Shown in pieces: positions 33,991 to 45,600 of a stretch of DNA of 64,000 nt. The notes under the pieces were generated by a model that did no database searches, was not told where the DNA came from, and worked only from the letters and a program-made list of their open reading frames with translations. This stretch comes from Metridium senile (lineage: Eukaryota > Cnidaria > Anthozoa > Actiniaria > Metridiidae), in contig OX459103.1 in the NCBI GenBank assembly GCA_949775045.1, positions 4,232,502 through 4,296,501 on the forward strand, in the 5' to 3' direction. Made by a program: the position numbers and the translations under genes. Every line of letters starts with the position of its first letter. Positions within the stretch are counted from its first letter, which is position 1.

Positions 33991-35633
33991 TCCACGTGTG
34001 CACATGCAAATCTTCTACATTCCCTGCTGCTGCGTGCGTTGACCGTAGGGCTTTAAAATCTTGACGAAGGCATATTGGTTTATTATCTTCTATAACCACA
34101 AAGCAGCGGTCGTCTTTCGTGCTTGTCTTCACAGAATATATGTATGCAGTGATTCGTGCGACACCAGGGCAATTCCTTTTAATCCGTTTCGGGTTTCTCC
34201 CTACCGGTAGGCAAACAATGTCCGTCCGCCATACAAACGTCTGTAAAATTAGCCTGAGTACTTTACCGCGCTATATCTTTGCTATTTTATACGATTTTCT
34301 TCTGAAACTTAGCGATTTTACTAATTGTGAAGTTCTCTTTCCAGCCATTAAGATGAATTTTCATTTATTTTACTTTAATTTGGAAAGACCGTCACGTCAA
34401 CTATTCCGATCGTAGCTTTGCCTGCAATTGGACGACATCGTTAAAGCTAAACGTTAATGAAATTCTTTGTAACTTCCTGCACAGCAAACATGCATGCAAA
34501 CATCTTAAACATTTGTAGTTTTCAATACTGATGTTTTTAATGTGATTAAATCAACTTTAGGTAAAAACTTTTTCTTACCAGGTGAAGGAAAGTCTCTCTA
34601 GTTTGCACTCTTTTCCACAGTAATTTTATTTTATGGATATGTTTGCACTCCATTCCACAGTAACATTTCATTTCATGGATATGCTGTGTTTAATAGGGAG
34701 TTGATAAGGCTGTGTGATAAGAATTAATTTTTATTCTAAAAATAAGAGAAAAACACATGTACATTTTCTCATCATTTTATTCAGCATACTAATACATTCA
34801 AAGCAAAGTTTTACCAGAGAGATTTTCCTTCATCCTTGAAAGAATAGGCAATTATAATAAAACTAATAGTAATTAGGTGTTTTAAAAGACTCTTAACAAA
34901 TTGTTTCTTCCGCATGGCAAACATGCATGTAAAGAAGTCTCTGACATTTGTAGTATTAAATGTCAATGTTTTCATTGTTGGCTTTATTTTTAGGGACAAA
35001 ATAAAGTCATTTTTCTTCCCAGGTAAAGGAAAGTCTCTCTAAGTTTTATTATCTTATTTAAATCACTATGATTATTTCTATCTAGGAATAATTATTACAG
35101 TGAGGATACTCGAACCCTGAACACTTGAATTTTTTCATGTAATTATTTTCTGAACCTTCTACTGCTTCAAAACCTCTTAAAATGAAGCATTGAGCTCAAA
35201 TACACTAGATGAGTTCATAATAAATCTTATTTCTAATCTATTCACTCAAGGGATGTGAGTTAACAAAAGTAACAAAAAAACTCAAAGTGTTCACTGTTCG
35301 AGTTTTCTCACTAATTCTCAATGAATCAAGGAAACTATCCACCAAAATTTATTAAGTGAGCTGAGCAGTTATTAAGTATAAATAATCACAGATGATATAT
35401 ATTTTTATTTCAAAAATAAAAATAACCAGCCACTGTAGAAGCAAAAAATTTGTTAATTTGAAAGGTGCATATTACTGTATGCTGAACACAATCGAAAAAA
35501 CATTAGTAGCCCCCTGATCTTCAATCACCTGCGTATATTTATACTATAAATACATTGTTTTGCGAGGGTCAAAACAAATATGCTTATAATATGCAATAAA
35601 CAGTTTTAAAACCAAATTATTGGTTTTTCCTTT
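33991..35633. other. Intergenic DNA with a direct repeat
   Basis: No gene recognised. Sequence around 34490-34605 (ACATGCATGCAAACATC, GGTGAAGGAAAGTCTCTCTA) recurs with divergence at 34920-35040. GTTTGCACTC plus TTCCACAGTAA occurs twice at 34600-34665. Confidence 0.4.
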
Positions 35634-35857
35634 ACAGTGTGACCGGCGGTACCGTGGCCATCCTTTTCAGAAAGTTAGCCAATCAGCGTGTGATAATTTG
35701 TTTTTTTTGATTGACAGGATTGAATGCGCATAAACAGATTATCGAAAGTAGGGAACCTATTTCATACAAAGTGGCGAAGATGAGCGAGGTTTTTATCAGT
35801 GGTTAAGAACTTTCTCAAAAGTTTCTTGGGTGGCCATGGTACCGCGCGTCACACTGT
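35634..35857. mobile_element. MITE with TIR ACAGTGTGACCGGCGGTACC
   Basis: The right end reads GGTACCGCGCGTCACACTGT, inverted to the left. Between the ends lies an AT-rich interior with GGAACCTATTTCATACAAAG. 224 bp. Confidence 0.8.
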
Positions 35858-35936
35858 AATCGATCTATATAAGGACACCACAACTGCTACATGCTAACAG
35901 TTCATGGACCCTCAAGGAATATAGATCAAAGTAAAG

Positions 35937-36214
35937 TAAAGTAAAGTAAAGTAAAGTAAAGAAACCTTATTTAACGTTGGTAACTCGAGACAGTCATATA
36001 CTGATAGACAGTCATATACTGATAAACTTGAGGCAGACAGTGCTCATTTTACTCCCCTCTCTCCATCAGTGCTTCGTTTTACGGGTATTTAAAACTACTT
36101 AAAGCTACACGGAAAGGAGAGAAGTCAAAACAAGGATGCGAGGTCACTGGGAATCGAACTTGGGACCTCTCACACAGAATGCCGCACACTAACTGACTGT
36201 GCCATCCTTGCTCC
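35937..36214 (-). mobile_element. tRNA-derived SINE
   Basis: On the minus strand the head reads GGATGGCACAGTCAGTTAGT (A box at 36191-36204) and AGTTCGATTCC (B box at 36150-36160), the RNA polymerase III promoter boxes of a tRNA. A body of about 200 bp and a (TTTAC)n tail at 35927-35962 follow. A further fragment of SINE-like sequence (GTGGGTTCTTTTACGTCC and TCCGAGAAGACTTGAAGG) lies directly upstream at 36215-36430. It will not fold as a full tRNA because the anticodon arm is not conserved. Confidence 0.75.
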
Positions 36215-36731
36215 ATCAATCAACCACACACACGGTCAACCTCAAAGCCTAGCTTCTCTTAGTCGAACGGTGGTGTGGGTTCTTTTACGTCCCTCCAATA
36301 CAATGTGTGGAGAGACGGGACATCAAGTTTATAACTTCCTTGTCCGAGAAGACTTGAAGGTCTAACTATTTGCAGATGTTATTGCAAAGCTACTACCTTC
36401 TGCTCAATTATTTTGAGACCCTGAGTGCAGGTCTGACCACTGGGCTTCAAATCCTGACTGCCCATTTAATAGTCAGTGGCACTTGGCAATGTTTAAGTAC
36501 ATTTAAATTATTGTCACTTCAACAATCACTCTTGGTCTTAGTGCTTATGTTTTGAACATAACAATCTTTGGTCAAATTAACAGACTTTCATTATATGACT
36601 GATTTGCCAAAATGAGGCTCAGGGGAATAGCTATCATGAATGAATGAGGATTATTCCCCTGAGTCTGGTGATGACATCAGTATGGTGCTATATATATACG
36701 TATTTTATACGTTGTAATAATTATTTTACAT

Positions 36732-36923
36732 TATCTAGCACTGCTGCATGTACTGTTTGACAAAAGGTGCATTTAGATTTCTTGTAAAATTATTCACAAA
36801 TTCTAAGCAAAGCACAAAAAATGATATAGAAAATAGAAAACGTATTTGAGTTTACTCTGAATTAAGATTTTTCCTGTGCAAATGTGCCTTAATTTTGACA
36901 AATTGCACAGCAGTGCTAGATAA
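36732..36923. mobile_element. Small TIR element
   Basis: TTATCTAGCACTGCTG and CAGCAGTGCTAGATAA are inverted ends around 190 bp of AT-rich DNA. A neighbouring hairpin at 36606-36663 pairs AGGCTCAGGGGAATA with ATTATTCCCCTGAGTCT. Confidence 0.65.
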
Positions 36924-38305
36924 CATGAAACTGGAGTATTACAGTTAATATGCATGAATGCAAAATAAAATATTAACTTACAAGGCTTTAAGAATTTCTT
37001 TATGCACATATATTACACATACAATTTATATTATAGCATTACATGCATTATCTACATTTATAAAACAAATATGCTTCCTAAAATTATTCAATACTACATA
37101 ACTATACATTTAAAATATAATTTTACTCTATATAAATATAAATTCTAATAATTTGTTGTCTTTCTTTAAAGTTACCAGCTTTCTACATTTCTTATGGCGC
37201 ATTGCTAATTATTGCAGATTTTGACCTCCAAAAGTTTTTTGATTTGTATAGCCTATAAGACCTGACCATGCATGAATGATTTGAAAAGTATGATGACAAG
37301 TACAGTTTTTGGTGGAAATTAACAAATAATTGTAAGTAATGTTCTAAAACATAAGCCTCATGCAAATACATGCTAAAACTCCACCACTTTTTAACATAAA
37401 CATGAGGCTATAATGTCGAGTCTAGAACACAATTCCTATGGTCACCAATTCAGTTGCACTATACATGCATGTGATTGCATGTAACTTAATTTTATGGTAA
37501 TTCACTAAGGTCACTATTAGACCACAGAAAGTATATGCAAATCTATGAAAACAGATTGTTTGTGTTTTCATAAACAAATTATTAGTTTGATATAAGTAAA
37601 TAGCTGTTATATTTAATGACTATTTAGTCACTATAATCACTTGTTTTGTAATAAAAAAATAAAATAAATCACTTTTTTAACATATCAATCTTCTAGCTGC
37701 ATGACACAATTAAGTGTCCACCTAATAGGGGAGATTCGCTCACTCACTACCTCTATAGGTTGAATATTTTGCACACAAGTCAGCTCACATGTTCATTTTT
37801 GCATTTTTATTTCTGATAGTGACTAAATACACACTAAATAAACACTATTTTACGCATTAAATAGCACTCTATTACATGGACTTGCATAATGTTTCCACAA
37901 TCCCGTACCTCACTTGAACTTTTCAGTACATAAATATTTGTTTTCAAAATATTTTAAAATTTTTTGTACTCATATTAATATTGTTTTACCATTGTACACA
38001 TTATAAAAACATAGTGTGTACAATCTGTAATCTGTGAATGTGATGTGCACTCAACATAGTAAAAAATGATTCATAAAAGTCTTCACTGAATACAAAAGAT
38101 GTTCAAAAGATATAAAAATAGTAAAGTGCAGATACTTAAAAACCATGAATGCTTCAAATTTTTTTTGACATAAATTATCATGTCAGAAATTTTATAAATT
38201 CACACATTTTACAACAACCAATCACGAGCTTGTATGTATCGATCTTAGTAGTTTGTATTGTTTGTATGTGAAAATAACAAAAATATGTTTGACATACTTT
38301 TTTGA
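36924..38305. other. AT-rich intergenic DNA
   Basis: I see no gene, repeat array or hairpin worth naming in this stretch. Confidence 0.4.
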
Positions 38306-38820
38306 TAAGGGGCCGACCATTTAAGTTTTGAGGGGGGGGGGGGGGGGGGGGATGGTTTCCGATTAGTAAGAAAAATTTTTTCCCAACGTCTTGGTGGACA
38401 GGATATTTTTTTCCTTCTCAATGTTCTGCAGGATATTTATTCCTATACTTTGCAATATTTGTTTTCTCCCCGTACAATATAAAATGTGCAGGAATTTTTT
38501 TTTTTAATTATTCTATTTGTGAATATAGAATATTTCAATTTTTTTTTGGCCCTTTGGGCAGTGCAGGAATTTTATTTTCAAAATCCCCCACCCGGACGTT
38601 ACATGGTTGCCTCCAAACTAGAGAATCTGATTACAAGGGAAAACAGAAAAATATTTTTTGTTCCCTTTTTGTTTCTTTTCTCAAATCTGATTGGTTAGCT
38701 TTTAAAATTTATGTCAATAAAACTTTGAAGCAATCATGGTTTGAGTTTCCACACCCTCAAAGACATTCATTGTATAAACAGTGTCTAGATACCTTATTTT
38801 AAGGCTTACTTCTATGTATC
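38306..38820. other. Repeat-like DNA with an 18 bp G-tract
   Basis: The start GGGGCCGACCATTTAA recalls the GGGACGGACCAT family, and G-only sequence follows at 38332-38350. No matching right terminus was found. Confidence 0.4.
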
Positions 38821-39051
38821 AATTATACTTTTGCAGAAACGTATGAGTGTGTGATTCTTGGCTTCTCTTGTGTAAAGTTACACTATATAAATATGGAAAT
38901 TTACAAGAAGACCTATATTTATATTTCATACTGTACATTCTTGTGTTTCTGCTGCATGATATCTGCACATATGTTGGAGCACATCTCAGTAAACCATTAT
39001 AGTAACATTTAGTCCTCAAAAGACGATATATATATCCATTCTGATTTATTC
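38821..39051 (-). other. Possible terminal exon of gene C
   Basis: After a good acceptor (TTTTTTTATTCCAG) one frame stays open for 77 codons (NGYIYRLLRTKCYYNGLLRC to HTHTFLQKYN, then TGA). That frame needs a phase-1 exon before it, while the last recognised exon of gene C ends in phase 0. In phase 0 the exon would read GAA TAA and end the protein at once. Either is possible; transcript data would decide. Confidence 0.3.
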
Positions 39052-39262
39052 CTGGAATAAAAAAATCAATATGTCATCAGGATTATTTTGGTTAAAAAGC
39101 TACAAATTATTTCTTTATCCCTTTCATGACATGAGCAATTTTAAAATAGATACTCTTGCAGTTGCATGCATGTGACATGTAGGATGTGGAGCCTTAACTG
39201 TTCAGCATTGCCTGATTTCAAGCCGTTAGGGTCTGAGGCGAATCGCCTTATACTTTGCCAAA

Positions 39263-39549
39263 CAAGATTTGATTTACATAATCAGAGAAACCTTGTCAAG
39301 CTTTACCATGTCTTGAAGTTTGGTGTTGATTGGTTTAATATTGCATGAGATACAGCTATTGATGTTTGTAAAAAAATGTATGGGAAATGTCAAAAACCGG
39401 ACAACTTGTCTGGTTTTCCAATACATTTCTTCATAAATTTTCAAGTTTTTGAATGGCTGTATTTCACACAATGTTAAACCAATCAACACCAAACTTCAGG
39501 ATTTTGTAAAGCTTGACAAGGTTTTTCTGATAATGTAAATCAAATCTTG
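39263..39549. mobile_element. Hairpin MITE
   Basis: CAAGATTTGATTTACAT and ATGTAAATCAAATCTTG are inverted. Pairing continues through AAACCTTGTCAAGCTTTAC and AAGTTTGGTGTTGATTGGTT. It lies just downstream of the last recognised exon of gene C. Confidence 0.8.
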
Positions 39550-39683
39550 ATTTTGAAAACAACTGAACAATGCTGTGTATACATCACATTTCAGTGGCCC
39601 GAACAAGTCAAATGTGAAGTTTGCATAACAAAGAAGAACTGATTGCTATTATAAGACTGAACATGAATTTGGTAGTAACAAAC

Positions 39684-42600
39684 CTCAAGGGTAGCTGGTT
39701 GTCTAATTGGTAACTGAGGTCGATGCCTTAATGTTTGGAGACAACGGAATACTTCATTCAAATTATTGACTTCTTCCTGAAGGCAGCATTCAATCTGAGC
39801 TACTCGTAAAGCATAAAGGTCAGCCTAGATTAAATTAAGAAAACAATAATAATTAAGAGCAATTATGATACAGTTGGTCATAGCACCTGGTGCAAGGGGT
39901 CAATGAGTGCACCATCTCAACTTCATCAGTCACTGCATGAATATAAAGGCCTGTTTACACTAGCAATTTTGTCGCGCGACAAGGGCTGTGATTTCAATGG
40001 CGATTTTATCACAGATTTGTCAATGCTACTTTGAACATGCTCAAAATTTAGTGCAATTTGCTGCGACTTTCTGTCTCCTAAATTCAAGCATATTCGATAT
40101 ATTGCAAAATTGCAGCTTTTGGTTGCGCAACAAAATTGCTAGTGTAAATGGGCATGTTACAATAGACCCTATGCATATGAGCACCATGAATAATCAAATA
40201 TTTCTATTATTTATAATATTTTTCCATATAGCTGAGGGGAGATTTGTATGAGCATACACGGGCAAATTCGACCGTGCCATAGGATATGGTTATTTTCTGG
40301 AACTACCCAATATTCTTTCCAGAATCATTAGCATACCTCTCTTGTAGCTTTTTCAGTTACCAACTTTATTTCAGTAGTGAGGCATTGTACTTGCTCACAT
40401 AGTTGTTGATTCTTTGTTTCCAGTTCACTGGATCTGTTCTGTTCTTGAAGCTTTTCATTTTCTATTTGTCTTTTATTTTCTTGTATCATCTATACATACA
40501 AATTAAGATTCCTAGATGACTTAAGTATTCAAGATTAAATACATTGAAAAATTATATAATATAACCATTATGATGACAATGATGATTATTCCTTATAGTC
40601 CTGTTCCAGATTCCTTTTTTTACTTGGGTTCATTTGCGGGCCGGCTAGTGGGTTCATTTGCGGGCCTGGGTTCATTTGCAGGTCAGGATCATTTGGGTTC
40701 ATTTGCGGGCCTGTACAGTATATTAAGCACAGGCCTTTCATCGCTGTGGTCCAATTTTTGAGACCCAGCTCGGGCACCAAATCCATATGTGAGTTGAGTT
40801 TGTTTGATCGATGTGTTGTTCTCTACCATGCCACAAGGATTTTTCTCCAGGTAATCTGGTTTTTCCTCCCTCAGCAAAAATCAACATGTGAGGAGTGATG
40901 TATGGAAAATATTTAATGTAGAGGTAGTGATTGATTATGTAAGTGCCAGCAGATGAAGAGCCCAGGGGGGGTACTCCCTTTGTCCAAGTGGTAGGGGTTA
41001 TCAGGGGAGGATTTGGAAATGACCCCTAAAAGGTACACACAGACAAAAATAACTGTTAAAGCCTTGTTGATTCCAACCCCTAAAAGGTACGGCTGTGCGA
41101 TGTTCTTGCCAGCCAAGCTTACTTTTAGCAACAAAGCAAAGTAAAAATGACCCTTACAGGTACATTATTATGTTATGTAAGTGATTTATCATTACATTAT
41201 CATTATTTTTGAGTCAGGACCCTAAAAGGTATGCACATGAAATGTTTTTAACCCTAAAAGGTACACCGATCACCCCTACCACTTGAACAAAGGCAGTACA
41301 CCCCCCGGGATGAAGAGCCACGTACTATATATATATATGTTGATATGCTGTTGTGAAAATATTATTTATTTCTATATTTTTATGTTTATTTATAAATCAT
41401 GAGTTGATGATATGATTCATGATGAAGATGAGGATAAGATATAATATTTTGATGGCGATTTTTACATACCTCTGTAGTTTGACACAATTCCATGTGTAGA
41501 TTATGCAACCATTCTGTATGTTCATTTTCCATCTAGAAAAAATTGGGGGTGAAAAACGAAATTAAATTTTAGTGATAAATAATGTTGACAGTCAATATAT
41601 AATTAGCAAATCGAATGTGGTTTAGCGTTGTCTGTACTCTTATCGACAACGATATTCGTCATGACAGTGGTCAAAATGTTGTGGACTCACGACGCGCAGT
41701 CTTATCAAATCAGTCTTCAACGAATGGTATTGCTCGTCAAAAATGTAATTTTGAGCACGTTTTTGTTGAAAAGACTACAGAATTGATTGTAAGTGAAGAT
41801 TTGTTGAAAAGACTGAAAAAAACGCATAAAATTAAAACGACAACAGCTCCATGACAGCATGGTTACATTTATTACAATTTGCTACTTACAAAAAAGTAAT
41901 TTCCATTGATAGTTTATCCATAAACTTCTTTTTAAAATCCTTTTTTTGACGAAAAATCTTTGTGGATGACAAATTTTCCCTCAATTCCGCACGAGTGTTG
42001 TGTGACATGATGACGTGTTCACCGTTGTCTGGACTCTTATTTACCACGGAAAATCAACCAATCAGCGCGCGAGAATTCACACAAGTGTTGTAAAATTGCT
42101 CATTTTTAAGAAAATCATTTAATCATTTTATTTATCTTTTTTTGCTTTTCTCATGCATTCATATCTACTCCAAGTTTATAATAACTTGCTGTATATATTT
42201 ATGAATTTCATGAAATTTGTTACTCAAACAGACCAGTTTTTTTGTTATTTTGAGTAAATGCATTTACAGTTATATTAATTATAGTCAACATGAAAAGTGC
42301 TACTAAACTCATATATAGCACTTTCAAAATGTTCTATCAATCCACAAGTTCGCTATTGGGCACATTTGATTTAATTCTGTATTCACCTGGTAAGCTTCCT
42401 CACTTATTTTACACTTGTTTTTGAGGATTTCCATTTCTTCTTCCAACTGCTTCACTTTCTTTTTTCTTTTAGTCAACTCCTACAAATTATAAGTTATAAT
42501 TTGTGAACTTTCAACAACTTTAATTATATATTATTTAATTATAAGTAATACCATGGCATTGAGGGATATTAGTGATTAAATGTCCCCCAGAACAGAGGGA

Positions 42601-45600
42601 AGTTTAATGGAAGTCTCGAGGCAGCAGGTGGAGGGACTTTTAATAAACTTCCTGAGGCTAATGGACGTTTAATCACTAATATCCCGAAGAAGCCATGCTA
42701 TTAGATTGTAAATACCATGATCACTGAGGACATTAAACAAGTCAAATTTAATATTAATTTTCATTATTAAACCAAGAAACATTAGGGTGTATGAAGCAAG
42801 GTCTTTTATATTTTCCAATATAGACACCTTCAAGTTGTTATTTTAAACTTGTTGATTTGATTTTTTTGATTCTCAATATCAGTTTTATACACATGCGCAA
42901 TGACAAAAAAGCCTCCCACACATGTAAGAGTGTGCAGCGATATCAAGTATGGCCCCATAATAAATTAAATTCCGCAACAGCGTGTAAATCTTGCATACCT
43001 GTTTTGATGATAGCCCCGATGATTGTAATATATGAGGGACTATATACATCATGAATAGTAATTTAATGAGGGAATATTATACGTACGGAAATGTTTGACC
43101 GGACACGAGCCTAACAATGGCCGGACAAATCAGCCGAACACGAAACTAACAACCACCAAACAAGAGCGAAAGTCAGAGAACCTAACAAGAGCAAAAAAGA
43201 GCATGAACACAGCATGAAATAGAGCGAAAAAGAGCATAACAAGGGCCTAACATTTAAAGCGTTGCAAAAAGCGAACGAAGCGTGACAAGAGCATGACAAG
43301 AGCATTGAAATAGCACTGTCAATCATCGCGAATAATCAGGCTGTAGTCAGGCCTGATTCAGGCGGTAATTTGCTCCTACATATATATATTGTTGGTTTCC
43401 ATGCTTGCCTTCGTCCTCGAATTCGGTGCCCACTTCGCAAGCAGTATCATCGGTGTTTTCCTCATCTTCATCGCTGTCTTCTTCACTCACTCACCCTAAA
43501 TACTGCTGAAAAGCTTCTTGGATCTCATCAGGACCAAAACCTTCGAAATCTTCTTTGTCATCAGAGTGAAAAAGTACATTTAAATCAACCTCATTGTTAG
43601 CGGACATATTTAAAACTTTAAGAACAAATTCACGTTAATAGTTTGTTTTAAATGACTTTATTACAAAACTCACCTACTATTATACAAACCAACAAGATTG
43701 TTTTGCAATTTCCTTGCTTAAATTATTGCAAAATGTTGACTAAAGAGCTCACAAAAGCTAACTTATACCGTGTGAACGACGCCATTGAGGTTCTCGCAAT
43801 AGTCGTAATTTTAAAATCGGTCTAGCGTGACTTCTATCACGTGAAAAAAATCAGAAAAATGATTGGTTAAAAACGTGTTCACACGACAATTTATCAACGA
43901 TAATTTATGCGTATAAAGAAAAAACTTTGGTTTCACACGCTAATTAGATACTAGTTTCACAAGTGTTAATTCGGATTTTATATCGGTGTTGGCTTGTGTT
44001 AGGTCCGTGTTAGAGTGTTGTCCGTCTGTTCAGGACCGTAACATGCAGCCATAATATGTTAGGCTCGTTAGCTCAGAGCCTGATTCGGATTTTATATTGG
44101 TGTTAGGCTTGTGTTAGGTTCGTGTTAGAGTGTTGTCCGACTGTTCAGGACGGTAACATGCAGCCATAATGTGTTAGGCTCGTTAGCTCAGAGCCTGATT
44201 CGGATTTTATATTGGTGTTAGGCTTGTGTTAGGTTCGTGTTAGAGTGTTGTCCGACTGATCAGGACCGTAACATCAGCCATAATGTGTTAGGCTCGTTAG
44301 CTCAGAACCTGAATTGGATTTTGTCAGGTTCATGTTCGGCTCACGTTCTGCCATCAGAACGGTGTTCAGGCCAGATTAAGGCTGTGTTTTGTCTCTGTCA
44401 GGCTAAAAAGGTCCGTACGGGTAGTTCTAATTTTCCCTCATTCCTATAATTTATGGAGAGGGATTTTAGCTATATATAATGTCCCTCTTAAAACAATGGA
44501 ATCCCTAGGTGATCATTGTATTATAGTTCATAATTAATGATACACTGAACACTATAGTGTTGTATATCCTGATCTGCATGAGTTTTAATTTGAATTTTCT
44601 CTGCAAGATGTATTTTTATCTTGAAAATTTTGGTAAAATATGAATGATCAAGCTAACCTAGACATTTAGAGGTGACCCTAGACTTATAATAAATTTATTA
44701 AGGGACTAAGGGGGAACTCTATGCCGAGCGCTGTCATTGTTACCCATAATGCTTTGCAGTCGTAAATACTTGACAACATGTGCATATCAAAATGGCTGCA
44801 ATCAAATAACCACAGCTCAGTTCGTTAAGTGAAAAAAGGGAAAAAACTTGCCAAAGCTATAGCACAAGGACTAAATTTTGTTGTGAAAACAGCTTTTTCG
44901 TCTAAAAACAAATTTTCAATAAAAAATCAAAGGTCAAACATGTGTTATTATAATTATTATTGTCGATATTTCACCTTTTGAAAGAACATCATTAGATTAT
45001 AATTTTCTGCACAGTTGCGGTTGGATATTTGCAGTTCCTTTAATCAAAGAAATATAAATTAAAATTAACAGACGTCAATTTATTGACTTAAGCATTGCAA
45101 AAATTAAACACAATTAACACCACCACCATCATCAGTGTAATCCAAGTGTGTATTATAATAAACATATTCATTTTAACTTGACATTATATGAACAATTACA
45201 TCTTATTGTAAGCCAGTTACATACAATGACTTACGTAAAGGAATTAAGAACTTACTATATAAAGGTTGTAAAGTTACCCAAATTAACATTGTATTTGACT
45301 TCTTAGGCGGTTACCATATAAAACTAGAGAAAGAACTTCATCATATAATAGGAAATAAGAAGCAAACTGACTACCTCATCAAGAAATGCCAAAAATGGCT
45401 TGTGTCACAGAACAATCAAATTGTAAAATCATTCTATGCGTACACACACTAATAACATCAGGCCAATTGCAGTGTGTCCATTGTAAATAATAACAAAGCC
45501 TAGGTTAAGATAACCCGCCTTGTTGTACAGATATACACCTTATAGGAACAAATAAAGATGCCATAATAATAATAACTTATCATAAGGAAGGAACCGTTTG

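Noticed and set aside
33861..34064. Plus-strand gene starting MSLGCLWKELRKVG
   Set aside because: It is the inverted copy of the start of the HMGXB3-like gene and stops after 67 codons; treated as a repeat arm.
36143..36214. Possible tRNA gene
   Set aside because: A and B boxes are present but the anticodon and acceptor stems do not form, and a SINE body and tail follow.
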